Shown: positions 26,357-34,435 of the stretch, piece after piece | Position numbering within the stretch: the stretch's first letter is position 1 | Layout of the letters: each line of letters opens with the position of its first letter | Assembly (NCBI GenBank): GCA_018825665.1 | Contig: JAHJEG010000017.1 | Span: 87,511-151,510, forward strand | DNA length: 64,000 bases | Direction: 5' to 3' | From: a bacterium | GTDB taxonomy: Bacteria; Campylobacterota; Campylobacteria; Campylobacterales; Sulfurimonadaceae | Notes under the pieces: generated by a model | What the model saw: the letters and a program-made list of their open reading frames with translations, nothing else | What the model was told of the DNA's origin: nothing | Database searches by the model: none | Program-made: the position numbers and the translations under genes

Positions 26357-26370
26357 TTGATTTATATCAC
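26357..26370 (+). promoter_or_regulatory. FNR-type box between crp/fnr and peroxidase genes
   Basis: TTGATTTATATCAC fits the FNR/NNR palindrome. It lies only 26 bases before the peroxidase ATG, too close for class II activation of that gene. It might repress, or the peroxidase may be read from the regulator's promoter. Confidence 0.5.
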
Positions 26371-26395
26371 ACTTATTGAACAAGAGGTGGTTTTG

Positions 26396-27478
26396 ATGCA
26401 TATTTTTATATTTATTTTATTGGGTGGACTCACGCTCAATGCTCTGACTTCGGATACTCTACGGGAAAAGGCGTTGTCAAAAGGGCTTAAACCCGTACCG
26501 GCTGATTATGAAAAATTGCGCAAGATGGTTGATGATCCTGAGAATCCTATGAGCCCGGCAAAGATCAGACTTGGGAAAAAGCTTTTTTTTGACAAAAATC
26601 TCTCCAAAAACAGAGATATTGCATGTGCCAAGTGTCATGACCTCGACAAAGGGGGTGAAGACTCCATACCTACGGCTATCGGCCATGAGGGGAGAGAAAA
26701 CCCAAGTCACCTCAACACGCCAACCATCCTCAACACCGCTTTTTCCAAACATCTCTTTTGGGATGCAAGAAGTCCAAGTCTTCAAGACCAGGCCAAGGGT
26801 CCGATGCAGGCCAGCTTTGAAATGGCATCCACTCCGGAACTGATTGTTGAACGCGTAAGAGAAAACCCCGATTATGCGCCTCTTTTTGCAAATGCCTTTG
26901 GCGATACAATTCAAATCAATTTTGACAATATTACAAAGGCGATTGCTGCCTACGAAAAGATACTGGTGACCCGGGCAGATTTTGATACATTTCTAGAAGG
27001 GGATAATGATGCCCTAACGCTTCAGGCGCAAAAAGGCTTGGAACTTTTTATAGACCTTGGATGCAAAGGGTGCCATTTTGGAAGTGCGGTAGGGGGTCAA
27101 AGTATCCAGCAGTTTCCGCTTAGAAACTACAACAGTATCATTGATTTGACATCTGCTTACGATGATGTAAACAAAAAACGGCATGTTACAAAGATCTCTT
27201 TAAATTTCAAACTTTACCATCCCTACCCCTTTGAAAACATCGGAGGTTTTATGGGTAAAGACGGAGCTAAAAAATTCAGAGTACCCATCCTGCGCAATAT
27301 AACACAGGGCGCACCCTATTTTCATAACGGCATTATTAAAGATCTCAGGGAAGCTATTTTTATCATGGGCAGATATCAGATAGGGGTGGATTTAAATAAA
27401 AGACAGATTGATGCGATCGAAGCTTTTTTACAGTCACTCGAAGGTGAGGTGGTAGATTATGATTTGGATGCTCTGTAA
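26396..27478 (+). CDS. Diheme cytochrome c peroxidase
   Basis: A 360-residue periplasmic enzyme that reduces hydrogen peroxide to water with electrons from cytochrome c. A short signal peptide (about 17 residues) precedes two heme c sites: C77-x2-C80-H81 (CAKCH) and C223-x2-C226-H227 (CKGCH). The second part carries the MauG/CcpA features PYFHNG and a distal Met-rich loop. GAGGTGG precedes ATG 26396; a TTG 39 bases upstream would add a non-signal extension and is rejected. Placement after the Crp/Fnr gene suggests induction under oxygen limitation. Confidence 0.92.
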   Translation: MHIFIFILLGGLTLNALTSDTLREKALSKGLKPVPADYEKLRKMVDDPENPMSPAKIRLGKKLFFDKNLSKNRDIACAKCHDLDKGGEDSIPTAIGHEGRENPSHLNTPTILNTAFSKHLFWDARSPSLQDQAKGPMQASFEMASTPELIVERVRENPDYAPLFANAFGDTIQINFDNITKAIAAYEKILVTRADFDTFLEGDNDALTLQAQKGLELFIDLGCKGCHFGSAVGGQSIQQFPLRNYNSIIDLTSAYDDVNKKRHVTKISLNFKLYHPYPFENIGGFMGKDGAKKFRVPILRNITQGAPYFHNGIIKDLREAIFIMGRYQIGVDLNKRQIDAIEAFLQSLEGEVVDYDLDAL

Positions 27479-27505
27479 AAAGCCGCCCTCTTAATGGGCA
27501 GCTTT
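27477..27505. terminator. Bidirectional hairpin between convergent genes
   Basis: AAAGC-CGCCC and GGGCA-GCTTT form a 9-10 bp stem with one mismatch, between the peroxidase stop and the lipoprotein stop (it overlaps the latter). A's on one side and T's on the other allow termination in both directions. Confidence 0.5.
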
Positions 27506-27883
27506 ATCCTGAAGTTCTTCACGAATCGCATCTTCCAGCTCTAGGACATGGGTCTCATATTGAGAGTCCAAAGTGGAGTTGTCTTTCATAATGACTATAC
27601 GGTCTGTACCAAACGAGATAGTAGCGCTCGCACTCTTATCCCCAAGAATCTTCTCGGCTATAATAGAGGTTGTCTTAAACTCTATCATGTTCCATCCACT
27701 GCGTTCCCCCGCCTTTGTAATGGCATCATGCAGATTTTTGTCGGAAATATGAGTTGTGATTGGTATTTCATACCCGCCGCTCATTGAATCTTCCGGTGTT
27801 CCCCCAACATTTTTTCCGCTACAGCCTGCAAATAGAAATACAGATACTGTTGCAATAAGAGATATTTGCAGAATCTTTTTCAT
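27491..27883 (-). CDS. Small lipoprotein of unknown function
   Basis: A 130-residue protein with a signal peptide ending in a lipobox (LFAGC, Cys near residue 21). The mature part has an alpha/beta pattern and a charged C-terminal helix. I do not recognise the family. It is transcribed toward the peroxidase gene. An FNR-type box lies 15 bases upstream of its start but is oriented and spaced for the divergent gene. Confidence 0.72.
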   Translation of the reverse strand: MKKILQISLIATVSVFLFAGCSGKNVGGTPEDSMSGGYEIPITTHISDKNLHDAITKAGERSGWNMIEFKTTSIIAEKILGDKSASATISFGTDRIVIMKDNSTLDSQYETHVLELEDAIREELQDKAAH

Positions 27884-27897
27884 TTTTTCCCCTTTTC

Positions 27898-27938
27898 TTG
27901 ATATGTGTCATACCCATAAAACCGCTGAATGATATAAT
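27898..27938 (+). promoter_or_regulatory. FNR-type class II promoter for the Sel1 operon
   Basis: TTGATATGTGTCAT (27898-27911) is followed by a perfect TATAAT at 27933-27938. The box is centred about 40 bases upstream of the expected start near 27945, the activator position. It would drive the small membrane protein at 27986 and the Sel1 protein. Confidence 0.55.
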
Positions 27939-27985
27939 AAAAAAAGTCGAAATGCTTTGACATATCTCAATAAAAAGAGCAAATA

Positions 27986-28180
27986 ATGACATCTCACACT
28001 GTACTTATGATTCTTGTAATGACTTTTCCAATGTTTATCTTCGCAATCGCACCGGCTTTGAAGATCGGTGACTATCTGGAGGAGAGATATTCAATCTCAG
28101 AAACACAAAAGCGCATCGTTATGGTGAGCGGGACACTCGTGGTATCTCTCTCGCTTTCCACATTCATCCAGCTTTATTAG
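27986..28180 (+). CDS. Small two-helix membrane protein
   Basis: A 64-residue protein with two predicted membrane helices (residues 5-25 and 43-61) joined by a charged loop containing DYLEERYSISETQKR. No family was recognised. It is 11 bases upstream of a secreted Sel1-repeat protein and likely shares its FNR-type promoter. Confidence 0.62.
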   Translation: MTSHTVLMILVMTFPMFIFAIAPALKIGDYLEERYSISETQKRIVMVSGTLVVSLSLSTFIQLY

Positions 28181-28191
28181 GGGCGGGAGTT

Positions 28192-28893
28192 ATGAAAATC
28201 TTATTTTTACTGCAACTCGTCCTTGTATCGCTTTTTGCTTCCTCGCTAGAGCAGGCACTCGCAGCGTTTAAGGCGAAATCCTACACCGAGGCCTTTGCTC
28301 TTTATCAAGAAGAAGCAGTGAAAGGCAATGTCGAGGCACAAAATGCACTCAGCTATCTTTATTTTAATGGGCTTGGAACAGATACCGATACAGAGAAAGG
28401 CAAGGAGTGGCTTACAAAAGCGGCCCTGCAGGCTGATCCCTCTGCCCAGTTTGATCTAGGGATAATGTATCTGTTTGGTGAAAATCTTGAGCAGAACTAT
28501 ACTGAGGCCGCTTTTTGGCTGGAACGTGCGGCAGATTTGGGACACAGCCAGGCCCAGTACAATCTTGCCCTGATGTATTATCAGGGTGACGGCGTGGATC
28601 AGAATATCACTAAAACAGCGAAGTATCTTGAAATAAGCGCAAAAAACGGCAATAAAAAAGCGCAGAGACTCGTAGGGCGTATATTATTACAGACCCTGGA
28701 GATGGATGGTGCCATACATTGGCTTCAGATCAACGCAGACAATGGGGACAGTGAGGCTTCTTATCTGCTGGCTGAAGTCTACTGCTCTAACCAGCAGTAT
28801 GATAAAGCCGCTCCCCTTATAGATGCAGCCATTACATCCGGGGAGGACAAGGCAAAACAGCTAAAGCTCACATGCAAGGCGGAGGAACTTTAA
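28192..28893 (+). CDS. Secreted Sel1/TPR-repeat protein
   Basis: A 233-residue periplasmic protein with a signal peptide of about 16 residues. It has at least four Sel1-like repeats, seen as AQNALSYLYFNGLGTD, AQFDLGIMYLFGEN, AQYNLALMYYQGDGV and a weaker C-terminal copy. Sel1 repeats form helical solenoids for protein binding; the partner is unknown. Three further cysteines are present in mature regions near the end. It follows the small membrane protein. Six tandem copies of TTCCACATGC begin 28 bases after its stop. Confidence 0.85.
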   Translation: MKILFLLQLVLVSLFASSLEQALAAFKAKSYTEAFALYQEEAVKGNVEAQNALSYLYFNGLGTDTDTEKGKEWLTKAALQADPSAQFDLGIMYLFGENLEQNYTEAAFWLERAADLGHSQAQYNLALMYYQGDGVDQNITKTAKYLEISAKNGNKKAQRLVGRILLQTLEMDGAIHWLQINADNGDSEASYLLAEVYCSNQQYDKAAPLIDAAITSGEDKAKQLKLTCKAEEL

Positions 28894-28918
28894 AACCTCT
28901 GCCCCTCCCTTTAAGCAG

Positions 28919-29000
28919 TTTCCACATGCCGCCACTTCCACATGCACTTCCACATGCACTTCCACATGCACTTCCACATGCCATCACTTCCACATGCCAT
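28919..29000 (+). repeat. Six-copy tandem array of TTCCACATGC
   Basis: Six direct copies of TTCCACATGC[CA] begin their CCACATGC cores at 28922, 28938, 28950, 28962, 28974 and 28990. The spacing is 16, 12, 12, 12 and 16 bases, symmetric about the centre. The same word is scattered singly over the window. The array lies between the Sel1 gene and the FNR box of a small exported protein. It is not a CRISPR: the units are too short and have no unique spacers. Confidence 0.85.
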
Positions 29001-29025
29001 ACAGTACAGAATCGCCTATGCGGTG

Positions 29026-29068
29026 TTGACATTAATCAATGACATCTATTAATTTTTTCTTCTATTTA
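29026..29068 (+). promoter_or_regulatory. Perfect FNR-type box with promoter
   Basis: TTGACATTAATCAA (29026-29039) is a full FNR/NNR palindrome. TATTTA at 29063-29068 would place it about 42 bases upstream of the start site, upstream of the small exported protein at 29164. Confidence 0.5.
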
Positions 29069-29098
29069 TTATAACTTTAAATAATGCATTAAATAAAG

Positions 29099-29134
29099 AA
29101 TGATAATTGTTATTAATACACTAAGGGATATAAT
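29099..29134 (+). promoter_or_regulatory. Second promoter with Fur-like operator
   Basis: TGATAATTGTTATTA (29101-29115) matches 12 of 14 positions of the 7-1-7 Fur palindrome. A perfect TATAAT follows at 29129-29134, so the operator would cover the -35 region. The start would be near 29141, 23 bases before the small gene's ATG. Confidence 0.45.
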
Positions 29135-29163
29135 TTGCCCACTTTAACAAACAAGGATAGAAT

Positions 29164-29340
29164 ATGAAAACACTACTTACGCTCTTACTTATGATTGGTA
29201 CACTTGCAGCAGCAGATACAGTTCATTATGACAAACAAAATGAAAAAAATGACACGGTACACTATGGGGATAATAAAACAGACTCTAAAAATATAAGTAA
29301 GCCCAATCACCCATCAAACAGCCTCTACGGCAAAAAATAG
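29164..29340 (+). CDS. Small exported His/Asp/Asn-rich protein
   Basis: A 58-residue protein with a typical signal peptide (MKTLLTLLLMIG, cleavage after AAA) and a very hydrophilic mature part of about 41 residues. The short sequence DTVHY occurs twice, 12 residues apart (DTVHYDKQNEKN, then DTVHYGDNK). AAGGATAG precedes the ATG. Two promoters lie upstream, one FNR-type and one with a Fur-like operator, so iron and anaerobic control are plausible. No family is known to me. A metal-binding role is a guess from composition. Confidence 0.6.
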   Translation: MKTLLTLLLMIGTLAAADTVHYDKQNEKNDTVHYGDNKTDSKNISKPNHPSNSLYGKK

Positions 29341-29364
29341 GGTAGCACTTACAATATCTCGCCC

Positions 29365-29382
29365 GCCACAATAAATTGTGGC
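29365..29382. terminator. Hairpin between convergent genes
   Basis: GCCACAAT-AA-ATTGTGGC forms a perfect 8-bp stem between the small exported protein and nirE. No T-run follows on either strand, so it may be a weak or Rho-assisted terminator. Confidence 0.4.
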
Positions 29383-29411
29383 AGCGGCTCACTTTAAAAA
29401 CAGCACAGGGC

Positions 29412-30152
29412 TTATGAATTCCCTTCAAACCATTGCAGCTGATTACGAAGCTGTACTACCTTGCCCACAATAATAAGTGCAGGCGTAGGCATGTCAACAG
29501 CTTTTTCTACTATATCTTCAAGTGTCCCCACGACGACCTTCTGATCTTTTGTCGTTCCTTTGGAAATCACCGCACAGGGATACTCTTTTGGCTTTCCTAT
29601 CTCCATGAGTTTTTTAGAGATCTTAGGCAAATTGTGAAGCCCCATCAAAAAGATAATGGTGTCATCTGTTTTATAGTTTTCCCATGGGATCTGGGATTCT
29701 TTTTTATTTGGAGATTCATGTGCCGTAACCACGCGAAAAGAGACAGCAACCCCTCGGTGTGTCACAGGTATTCCTGCATAAGCGGGAACGCTGATTGCAG
29801 AGGTGATACCAGGAATAACTTCAAATTTCACACCCCTTTCATAAAGGTAATCCGCTTCTTCTCCCCCTCTGCCAAAGACAAAAGGGTCACCCCCTTTCAA
29901 TCGGACTACATTCTCATGCTTGAGAGAATTCTGGTAAATCGTCTCATTAATCTCATCTTGGGGCATAATATGACGGCCGTCCTCTTTTCCCACATATACA
30001 AATTCACAACCGTTTTTTGCTTTTTCCAAAATATCCGGATTTGCCAAACGGTCATAGATAATCACATCTGCTTCTTGAACCACACGCAGTGCTTTTACTG
30101 TCAATAACTCCATATCCCCAGGACCGGCGCCTGTTAAGTATACTTTACTCAT
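29412..30152 (-). CDS. nirE: Uroporphyrinogen-III C-methyltransferase
   Basis: A 246-residue SAM-dependent enzyme making precorrin-2 from uroporphyrinogen III, the first dedicated step toward siroheme and heme d1. The family blocks are clear: VYLTGAGPGDMELLTVKALR, DRLANPDIL, RLKGGDPFVFGRGGEE, and VIPGITSAISVPAYAGIPVTHR. No uroporphyrinogen synthase or CysG domain is fused. It is the last gene of the nirC-nirJ-nirF-nirE run and overlaps nirF by one base, so NirE is an appropriate name; cobA would be equivalent. Confidence 0.94.
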   Translation of the reverse strand: MSKVYLTGAGPGDMELLTVKALRVVQEADVIIYDRLANPDILEKAKNGCEFVYVGKEDGRHIMPQDEINETIYQNSLKHENVVRLKGGDPFVFGRGGEEADYLYERGVKFEVIPGITSAISVPAYAGIPVTHRGVAVSFRVVTAHESPNKKESQIPWENYKTDDTIIFLMGLHNLPKISKKLMEIGKPKEYPCAVISKGTTKDQKVVVGTLEDIVEKAVDMPTPALIIVGKVVQLRNQLQWFEGNS

Positions 30153-31249
30153 TATTTTGATCCTTCATAGATAAATATACCTGACGGTTTTTTTATTTGA
30201 AATATTTCTTTACTCAGATACCACTCTTTTGTATCTATTACAGCGACCTTGTTTGTATCATTTACAGAGACATAGAGCTTTGGTTTTTCATTTGACCATC
30301 GCACATGCAGCACTTTTCCATCAAATTCAAATCGTTTGAATACCTTGAGTGTTGCAGTGTCAATAATCTCGATTACCGGAAACTTTTTGCCGCTAAATGT
30401 TACTGCCATATATTTTTTATCCGGTGACAAAGATGTGAATACGGGCAAACCCTCAGTCTCTATATTTTTTACAAATTTAAAGTCCGGGCTATATACCAAG
30501 ACCTTGTTATCGCCGACTGCCGGTATAAATACATATCCGCCCCCAATGCTCCAAAATCCGAAATGGGGTACTTTTAACACCGGTTTCCTGTCATCTAGCA
30601 TGATTTTTATTTTTGAATATTTCATTGTGTCCAAATCAACTACCCCGAAATGCTCACTTTTAAAAAATCCTGTAATAAAATTATTGTCTTTTATCATCGC
30701 ATCAAAAGGCATGATTCCAACATCTTCAAACTCTTTGTAAATCTCAAAATCCGGAATCTTCTTGCCCTTGTTCTTGTCGCGAAGCACGGTTATCTTGTCA
30801 TTATCCATCTGGGAAAATATGAGATAGTCTTTGTAGATTTTAATCCCCACATTTTTTGAATCTGTTTTAACGGACCTGACTGGATTCAGGTCTCTATCCA
30901 AGATATCAACACTTTTATTGTCATAATTTGCGACCGCCACATAGTGTTCGTTTATCACAAAACCGATTGCACTCTTGCTCGTCTTATACTCTTTGAGTAT
31001 CTTTTCACTCTCCGGGTCAAACTTGATAACATATCCGTCACGGCTGATGGCATATCCGTCTTTGTCATAAAATTTCACTACTCCGTGATTCATATTGCGC
31101 ATATTCTCTATACGGGATCGCGGAAGGTCATTTTCGATGACGGCCAGAGAACTGCTCTCTCTCTCCACAACAAATATTTTTTCAGATGCGTTTACATTTG
31201 TATATAAAAACAGTGCCAATGAAGCACTCAGTAATAGTTTGCTTATCAT
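30152..31249 (-). CDS. nirF: Heme d1 biosynthesis protein NirF
   Basis: A 365-residue exported protein (signal peptide cleaved near residue 22, VNAS) with an eight-bladed beta-propeller like the d1 domain of NirS. NirF acts late in heme d1 synthesis in the periplasm. Repeated propeller strands such as GYAISRDGYVIKFD and LSPDKKYMAVTFSGK are visible. ATG 31249 has GAGAG upstream and creates a signal peptide; an upstream start at 31288 would bury it behind a basic stretch. It directly follows nirJ. Confidence 0.9.
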   Translation of the reverse strand: MISKLLLSASLALFLYTNVNASEKIFVVERESSSLAVIENDLPRSRIENMRNMNHGVVKFYDKDGYAISRDGYVIKFDPESEKILKEYKTSKSAIGFVINEHYVAVANYDNKSVDILDRDLNPVRSVKTDSKNVGIKIYKDYLIFSQMDNDKITVLRDKNKGKKIPDFEIYKEFEDVGIMPFDAMIKDNNFITGFFKSEHFGVVDLDTMKYSKIKIMLDDRKPVLKVPHFGFWSIGGGYVFIPAVGDNKVLVYSPDFKFVKNIETEGLPVFTSLSPDKKYMAVTFSGKKFPVIEIIDTATLKVFKRFEFDGKVLHVRWSNEKPKLYVSVNDTNKVAVIDTKEWYLSKEIFQIKKPSGIFIYEGSK

Positions 31250-31251
31250 AA

Positions 31252-32373
31252 TTAATCTCTCCCTCTTTCGTCTTGAGTTAAATAACATGATGGATCTTCA
31301 CTCCATAAATCACCGGTAATCGCATATGCCCGTGCACGGGAGCCCCCGTTACAGATATCGATTTGTTCACATTCCGCACAAATCCCCTTTATCTGTCTTC
31401 TTGGATGTACTCTAAGCTGATCTAAAAGTTCTCCTTCTCTCCAGATATCGCTAAAATCCTGTTCAATGATATTGCCTACCGTCAAAGGGAAGAAAGGATC
31501 GGGACGCACATCCCCTTCACTGTTTATATTCAAAAGTTTGCGTCCTGCCGAATTACCGCCCCAGGCAACAAGTCTTTGTCTCATTGTCCCTGCCAGTTCA
31601 GGGTATTCTCTGCTAAATCTGTCTAAAAACAGAATTCCGTCCTGCTCCATGTTGCCTGTTACAATCTCTATCTCCCTGCCTGTTTTGTAATATTCGAATG
31701 CCTTGTCCAAAATAAACTCAACCGATTTTCTTCTTTGTTCTTTTGTCAAATCCATTTTCAGATTATCCAGACCGCGGCCGGAATATACCAGATGCGATAT
31801 ATATATCTTAGGGATATTTTCATCTTCCACCAGTTTGAAGATATACTCCAAAGAGTTGATGGTCTCTTTAGTGATAGTAAACCTGATACCCACTTTTGCC
31901 CCGGTGGCATTTGCCAGCTTTACCGCCTTCAAAGTTTCTCTAAAAGCACCTTTTAGCCCGCGAAAATGGTCATGTGTCTGCTCGTCTCCGTCTATACTGA
32001 TTCCGACATAATTAAAGGTATCGACGATTCTCTGCACATTTCCCTTCGTAAAATACAGTCCGTTGCTTGAGAGATATGTGATTACCCCGTTTTCCTTGCA
32101 AAAATCAGCAATTTCAAAAAGGTCTTTTCTAGTCAGGGGCTCTCCCCCTGAAAATATGATAAATTTTATGCCGCTGGATTTCATCTGCAGAATTGTTTTT
32201 TTTATTTGCTCCGTAGTGAGGGTATCTACCTCATCCAAAGTTGATTTTGAGTAACAGTGCAGACAGGAGAGGTTGCATCTGTTTGTAAAATTCCAAATGG
32301 CTATAGAGCCATCAAGAATACGTTCCGGTCTCTTTTCAACCACCGAAGAGATTAGGTTTGACAATCTGAACAT
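31252..32373 (-). CDS. nirJ: Radical SAM heme d1 biosynthesis protein NirJ
   Basis: A 373-residue radical SAM enzyme with the cluster motif CNLSCLHCYS near residue 33 and a C-terminal SPASM-like cysteine set (CAECEQIDICNGGSRAR, then a last Cys). NirJ removes propionate side chains from 12,18-didecarboxysiroheme to install the keto groups of heme d1. IIFSGGEPLTR is the SAM-binding GGE motif. It overlaps nirC by one base and leads into nirF. Confidence 0.93.
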   Translation of the reverse strand: MFRLSNLISSVVEKRPERILDGSIAIWNFTNRCNLSCLHCYSKSTLDEVDTLTTEQIKKTILQMKSSGIKFIIFSGGEPLTRKDLFEIADFCKENGVITYLSSNGLYFTKGNVQRIVDTFNYVGISIDGDEQTHDHFRGLKGAFRETLKAVKLANATGAKVGIRFTITKETINSLEYIFKLVEDENIPKIYISHLVYSGRGLDNLKMDLTKEQRRKSVEFILDKAFEYYKTGREIEIVTGNMEQDGILFLDRFSREYPELAGTMRQRLVAWGGNSAGRKLLNINSEGDVRPDPFFPLTVGNIIEQDFSDIWREGELLDQLRVHPRRQIKGICAECEQIDICNGGSRARAYAITGDLWSEDPSCYLTQDERGRD

Positions 32374-32678
32374 TATTTACCCTTATAAGAGAGAATATAT
32401 TTCGAAATAGCTTCCAGCTCATCATCCCTTAATTTGAGTTGGCTCATAACGGTTCGTTTATAACCAAAAGCTTTGTACATAGCTTCTGGCTCCAATACAT
32501 AGGCCTGTATCTCTTGTGCGCTGCGCTTGGATGCTATCTCCGTAAAAGGTGGTCCAAAAGCCTCAGCACTCTGGTGGTGACACCCCCAGCAGTACGTTTC
32601 AAAAACTTTTTTTCCATCAATAACCTCAGCTTGCACAAGTGAACAAAAAGCAAATAGAATCACAAGATATCTTTTCAT
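32373..32678 (-). CDS. nirC: Periplasmic c-type cytochrome NirC
   Basis: A 101-residue monoheme cytochrome c with a signal peptide (cleavage after VQA, residue 17) and a single CWGCH site (C30, C33, H34). The axial Met is probably in YKRTVMSQL. NirC/cytochrome c55x family members donate electrons to NirS or help mature heme d1. It lies between a strong hairpin after nirS and nirJ, sharing one base with nirJ. Confidence 0.88.
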   Translation of the reverse strand: MKRYLVILFAFCSLVQAEVIDGKKVFETYCWGCHHQSAEAFGPPFTEIASKRSAQEIQAYVLEPEAMYKAFGYKRTVMSQLKLRDDELEAISKYILSYKGK

Positions 32679-32711
32679 AATTTTCCCTTACCTGTAAAAG
32701 CTGCAAACTTT

Positions 32712-32739
32712 AAAAATGACTCTCCAAAAAAGGAGAGTC
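32712..32739 (-). terminator. Strong intrinsic terminator after nirS
   Basis: GACTCTCC and GGAGAGTC form a perfect 8-bp stem with a T6 loop, followed on the minus strand by ATTTTT. It lies just after the nirS stop and before nirC, with no obvious new promoter. It would make the heme d1 genes less abundant than nirS mRNA. Confidence 0.75.
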
Positions 32740-32746
32740 AAAAAAC

Positions 32747-34387
32747 TTATGCACCCGGAATTGATTGTCTATGCTCGATAGAATACGTAAACGTAGGTGT
32801 TGTCAAACCTTCTATATATTTAACAAATTTACCTGTTTTAGCTTCATAAACACCGATACGACCTGCATTCCATTCAGAGATCATAGTCCAGTGACCGTGA
32901 TTTGCCGGTTCTGCGTGTAAGATACGAGGAACAACAGCGTTGCCTTTTGCATCTTTGACTGTAGGTACGTTCCATTTGTAAAGCACTTTATGCGTTACAG
33001 GATCCGTTACAGTACCCTCTTTGGTTCCAACAGCAATAATTCTGTCAAGTTCCAAAGTCTGTTTGTTGATTAAGTGAACTTTATTCCAGTTCTCTTCACC
33101 GCCAAGAACGTTATCTGCCCAAAGGAACGGAGTATGCTCGGATGTACCGATAAACAATCCGCCGCCGCCGATTGGAATCTGACGAATAACGTCAAAGTTT
33201 TCATCCCAAATAGTTACCTGACCCAGGTTCATATTTACCGTTGCACCAAGCTGTTTGCCCAAATGCTCGTTAAACCAGGAAGAACCTTGACCCGGGTGCG
33301 GCTTCGCTGAAGGACCTGTGTAAATTTTAGTCACTAAAGATTTAGTTTTAAAATCCACAACACCCACAACGTCACTTCCCTGAGAAGCAATAAACAGGTA
33401 ACGACCAATCTCTTTACCCTCATTCAAGAAACCGTCATGAAGAATTTTACCGATGTTTGGAATATCTCCAACAATTGGAAAGTCCGGTTTAGAGTAATCT
33501 ACAATGTAAACGTGTCCGCCATCTTTAAGTGCAAATGCAATATAAGGACCGTATGGAGTATCAAAAATACCTGCTACACGAGATGAACCGATGTTTCCAT
33601 CAGGATCGATTACACTTGAAGTCGGATATACTTTTAGCGGCTCTAATGTCATAGCATCCATTAAAACTGCACCGCCCGGTACATAGTTACCGGCCATTAG
33701 GTATTTACCATCCGGAGAAACTGCAAGACCGCGAGATTCAGAACCAACCTGACATTCTGCAATTTTTTGTTGACCCGGAGTATTAAGGTCAAACATTGTT
33801 ACCAAACCTGAACGAGAGATTGAGTATGCATAACGCGGTTGACGTTTGTTTGTTACAGTTACGTGAACAGCAAAACCTGCCGGGTGTTTAGATAAGACCT
33901 TACCGGTTGTACCGTCCAAGAAAACAACGCGCGCAGCATCTCTTTCAGTTACGAAAACGATGTCCGTATTTTTCTTAACGTCTACAGCTTGAGGATATTT
34001 GGAGAACAACTCTGCTCTGTCGTTTAAAGTCTTCCATCCCTCTTTAACCGTTTCCATTGTAAGTTGGTCTATTTTTCTGCCTTTAAAGTGTTGAAGGTAA
34101 TCCACCATCTTGTCGGCATCGTCTTTAGTAAATTTTTCTTTAAACGGAGGCATGGCCGTTCCGGCTTTACCGTTTAATATAACCTCTGAAAGAGTATAAG
34201 AGTTTTTATCGGCGATTACTTTTGGACGAAGATCCGAACCGACTCCACCTTCATGATTTGGACCGTGACACCCCTGACATTCACGCTCAAATACTTTTTC
34301 TACATCCATATTGGAAGTACCGGCAAATAGACCTGTAGACACCACCGCCAAAGCAGCAGCCGAAATAACCAATTTATTAAATTTCAT
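32747..34387 (-). CDS. nirS: Cytochrome cd1 nitrite reductase NirS
   Basis: A 546-residue periplasmic enzyme reducing nitrite to nitric oxide. A signal peptide (about 22 residues) is followed by a cytochrome c domain with heme c site C37-x2-C40-H41. The eight-bladed d1 propeller fills the remainder, with family segments such as AVHVTVTNKRQPRYAY and KTKSLVTKIYTGPSAKPHPGQ. It needs heme d1 made by the adjacent nir genes. It is downstream of the nor genes and a small hairpin, and upstream of a strong terminator. Confidence 0.96.
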   Translation of the reverse strand: MKFNKLVISAAALAVVSTGLFAGTSNMDVEKVFERECQGCHGPNHEGGVGSDLRPKVIADKNSYTLSEVILNGKAGTAMPPFKEKFTKDDADKMVDYLQHFKGRKIDQLTMETVKEGWKTLNDRAELFSKYPQAVDVKKNTDIVFVTERDAARVVFLDGTTGKVLSKHPAGFAVHVTVTNKRQPRYAYSISRSGLVTMFDLNTPGQQKIAECQVGSESRGLAVSPDGKYLMAGNYVPGGAVLMDAMTLEPLKVYPTSSVIDPDGNIGSSRVAGIFDTPYGPYIAFALKDGGHVYIVDYSKPDFPIVGDIPNIGKILHDGFLNEGKEIGRYLFIASQGSDVVGVVDFKTKSLVTKIYTGPSAKPHPGQGSSWFNEHLGKQLGATVNMNLGQVTIWDENFDVIRQIPIGGGGLFIGTSEHTPFLWADNVLGGEENWNKVHLINKQTLELDRIIAVGTKEGTVTDPVTHKVLYKWNVPTVKDAKGNAVVPRILHAEPANHGHWTMISEWNAGRIGVYEAKTGKFVKYIEGLTTPTFTYSIEHRQSIPGA

Positions 34388-34415
34388 TTTATTCCCCTTT
34401 TTTCTAAAGATGAAA

Positions 34416-34431
34416 CGAACCCGAAGGTTCG
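34416..34431 (-). terminator. Hairpin between nor operon and nirS
   Basis: CGAACC-TTCG-GGTTCG is a perfect 6-bp stem with a stable TTCG tetraloop, followed by TTTC on the minus strand. It may partly end the nor transcript or protect mRNA ends. No separate nirS promoter is visible in the 48-base gap. Confidence 0.5.
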
Positions 34432-34435
34432 CTAG

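Noticed and set aside
26396..26410. Class II activation of the peroxidase by the box at 26357
   Set aside because: The required start site would fall inside the coding region, after the ATG.
26581..26592. T8 run in the peroxidase gene as a phase-variation site
   Set aside because: It encodes a plausible Leu-Phe-Phe in the intact frame, and short T runs are common at this base composition.
27957..27970. Second FNR-like box TTGACATATCTCAA
   Set aside because: It lies downstream of the better-supported promoter and has a mismatched right half.
28919..29000. Possible CRISPR array
   Set aside because: Units are 10-12 bases with almost no spacer, all spacers are repeats or a few bases, and no cas genes are present.
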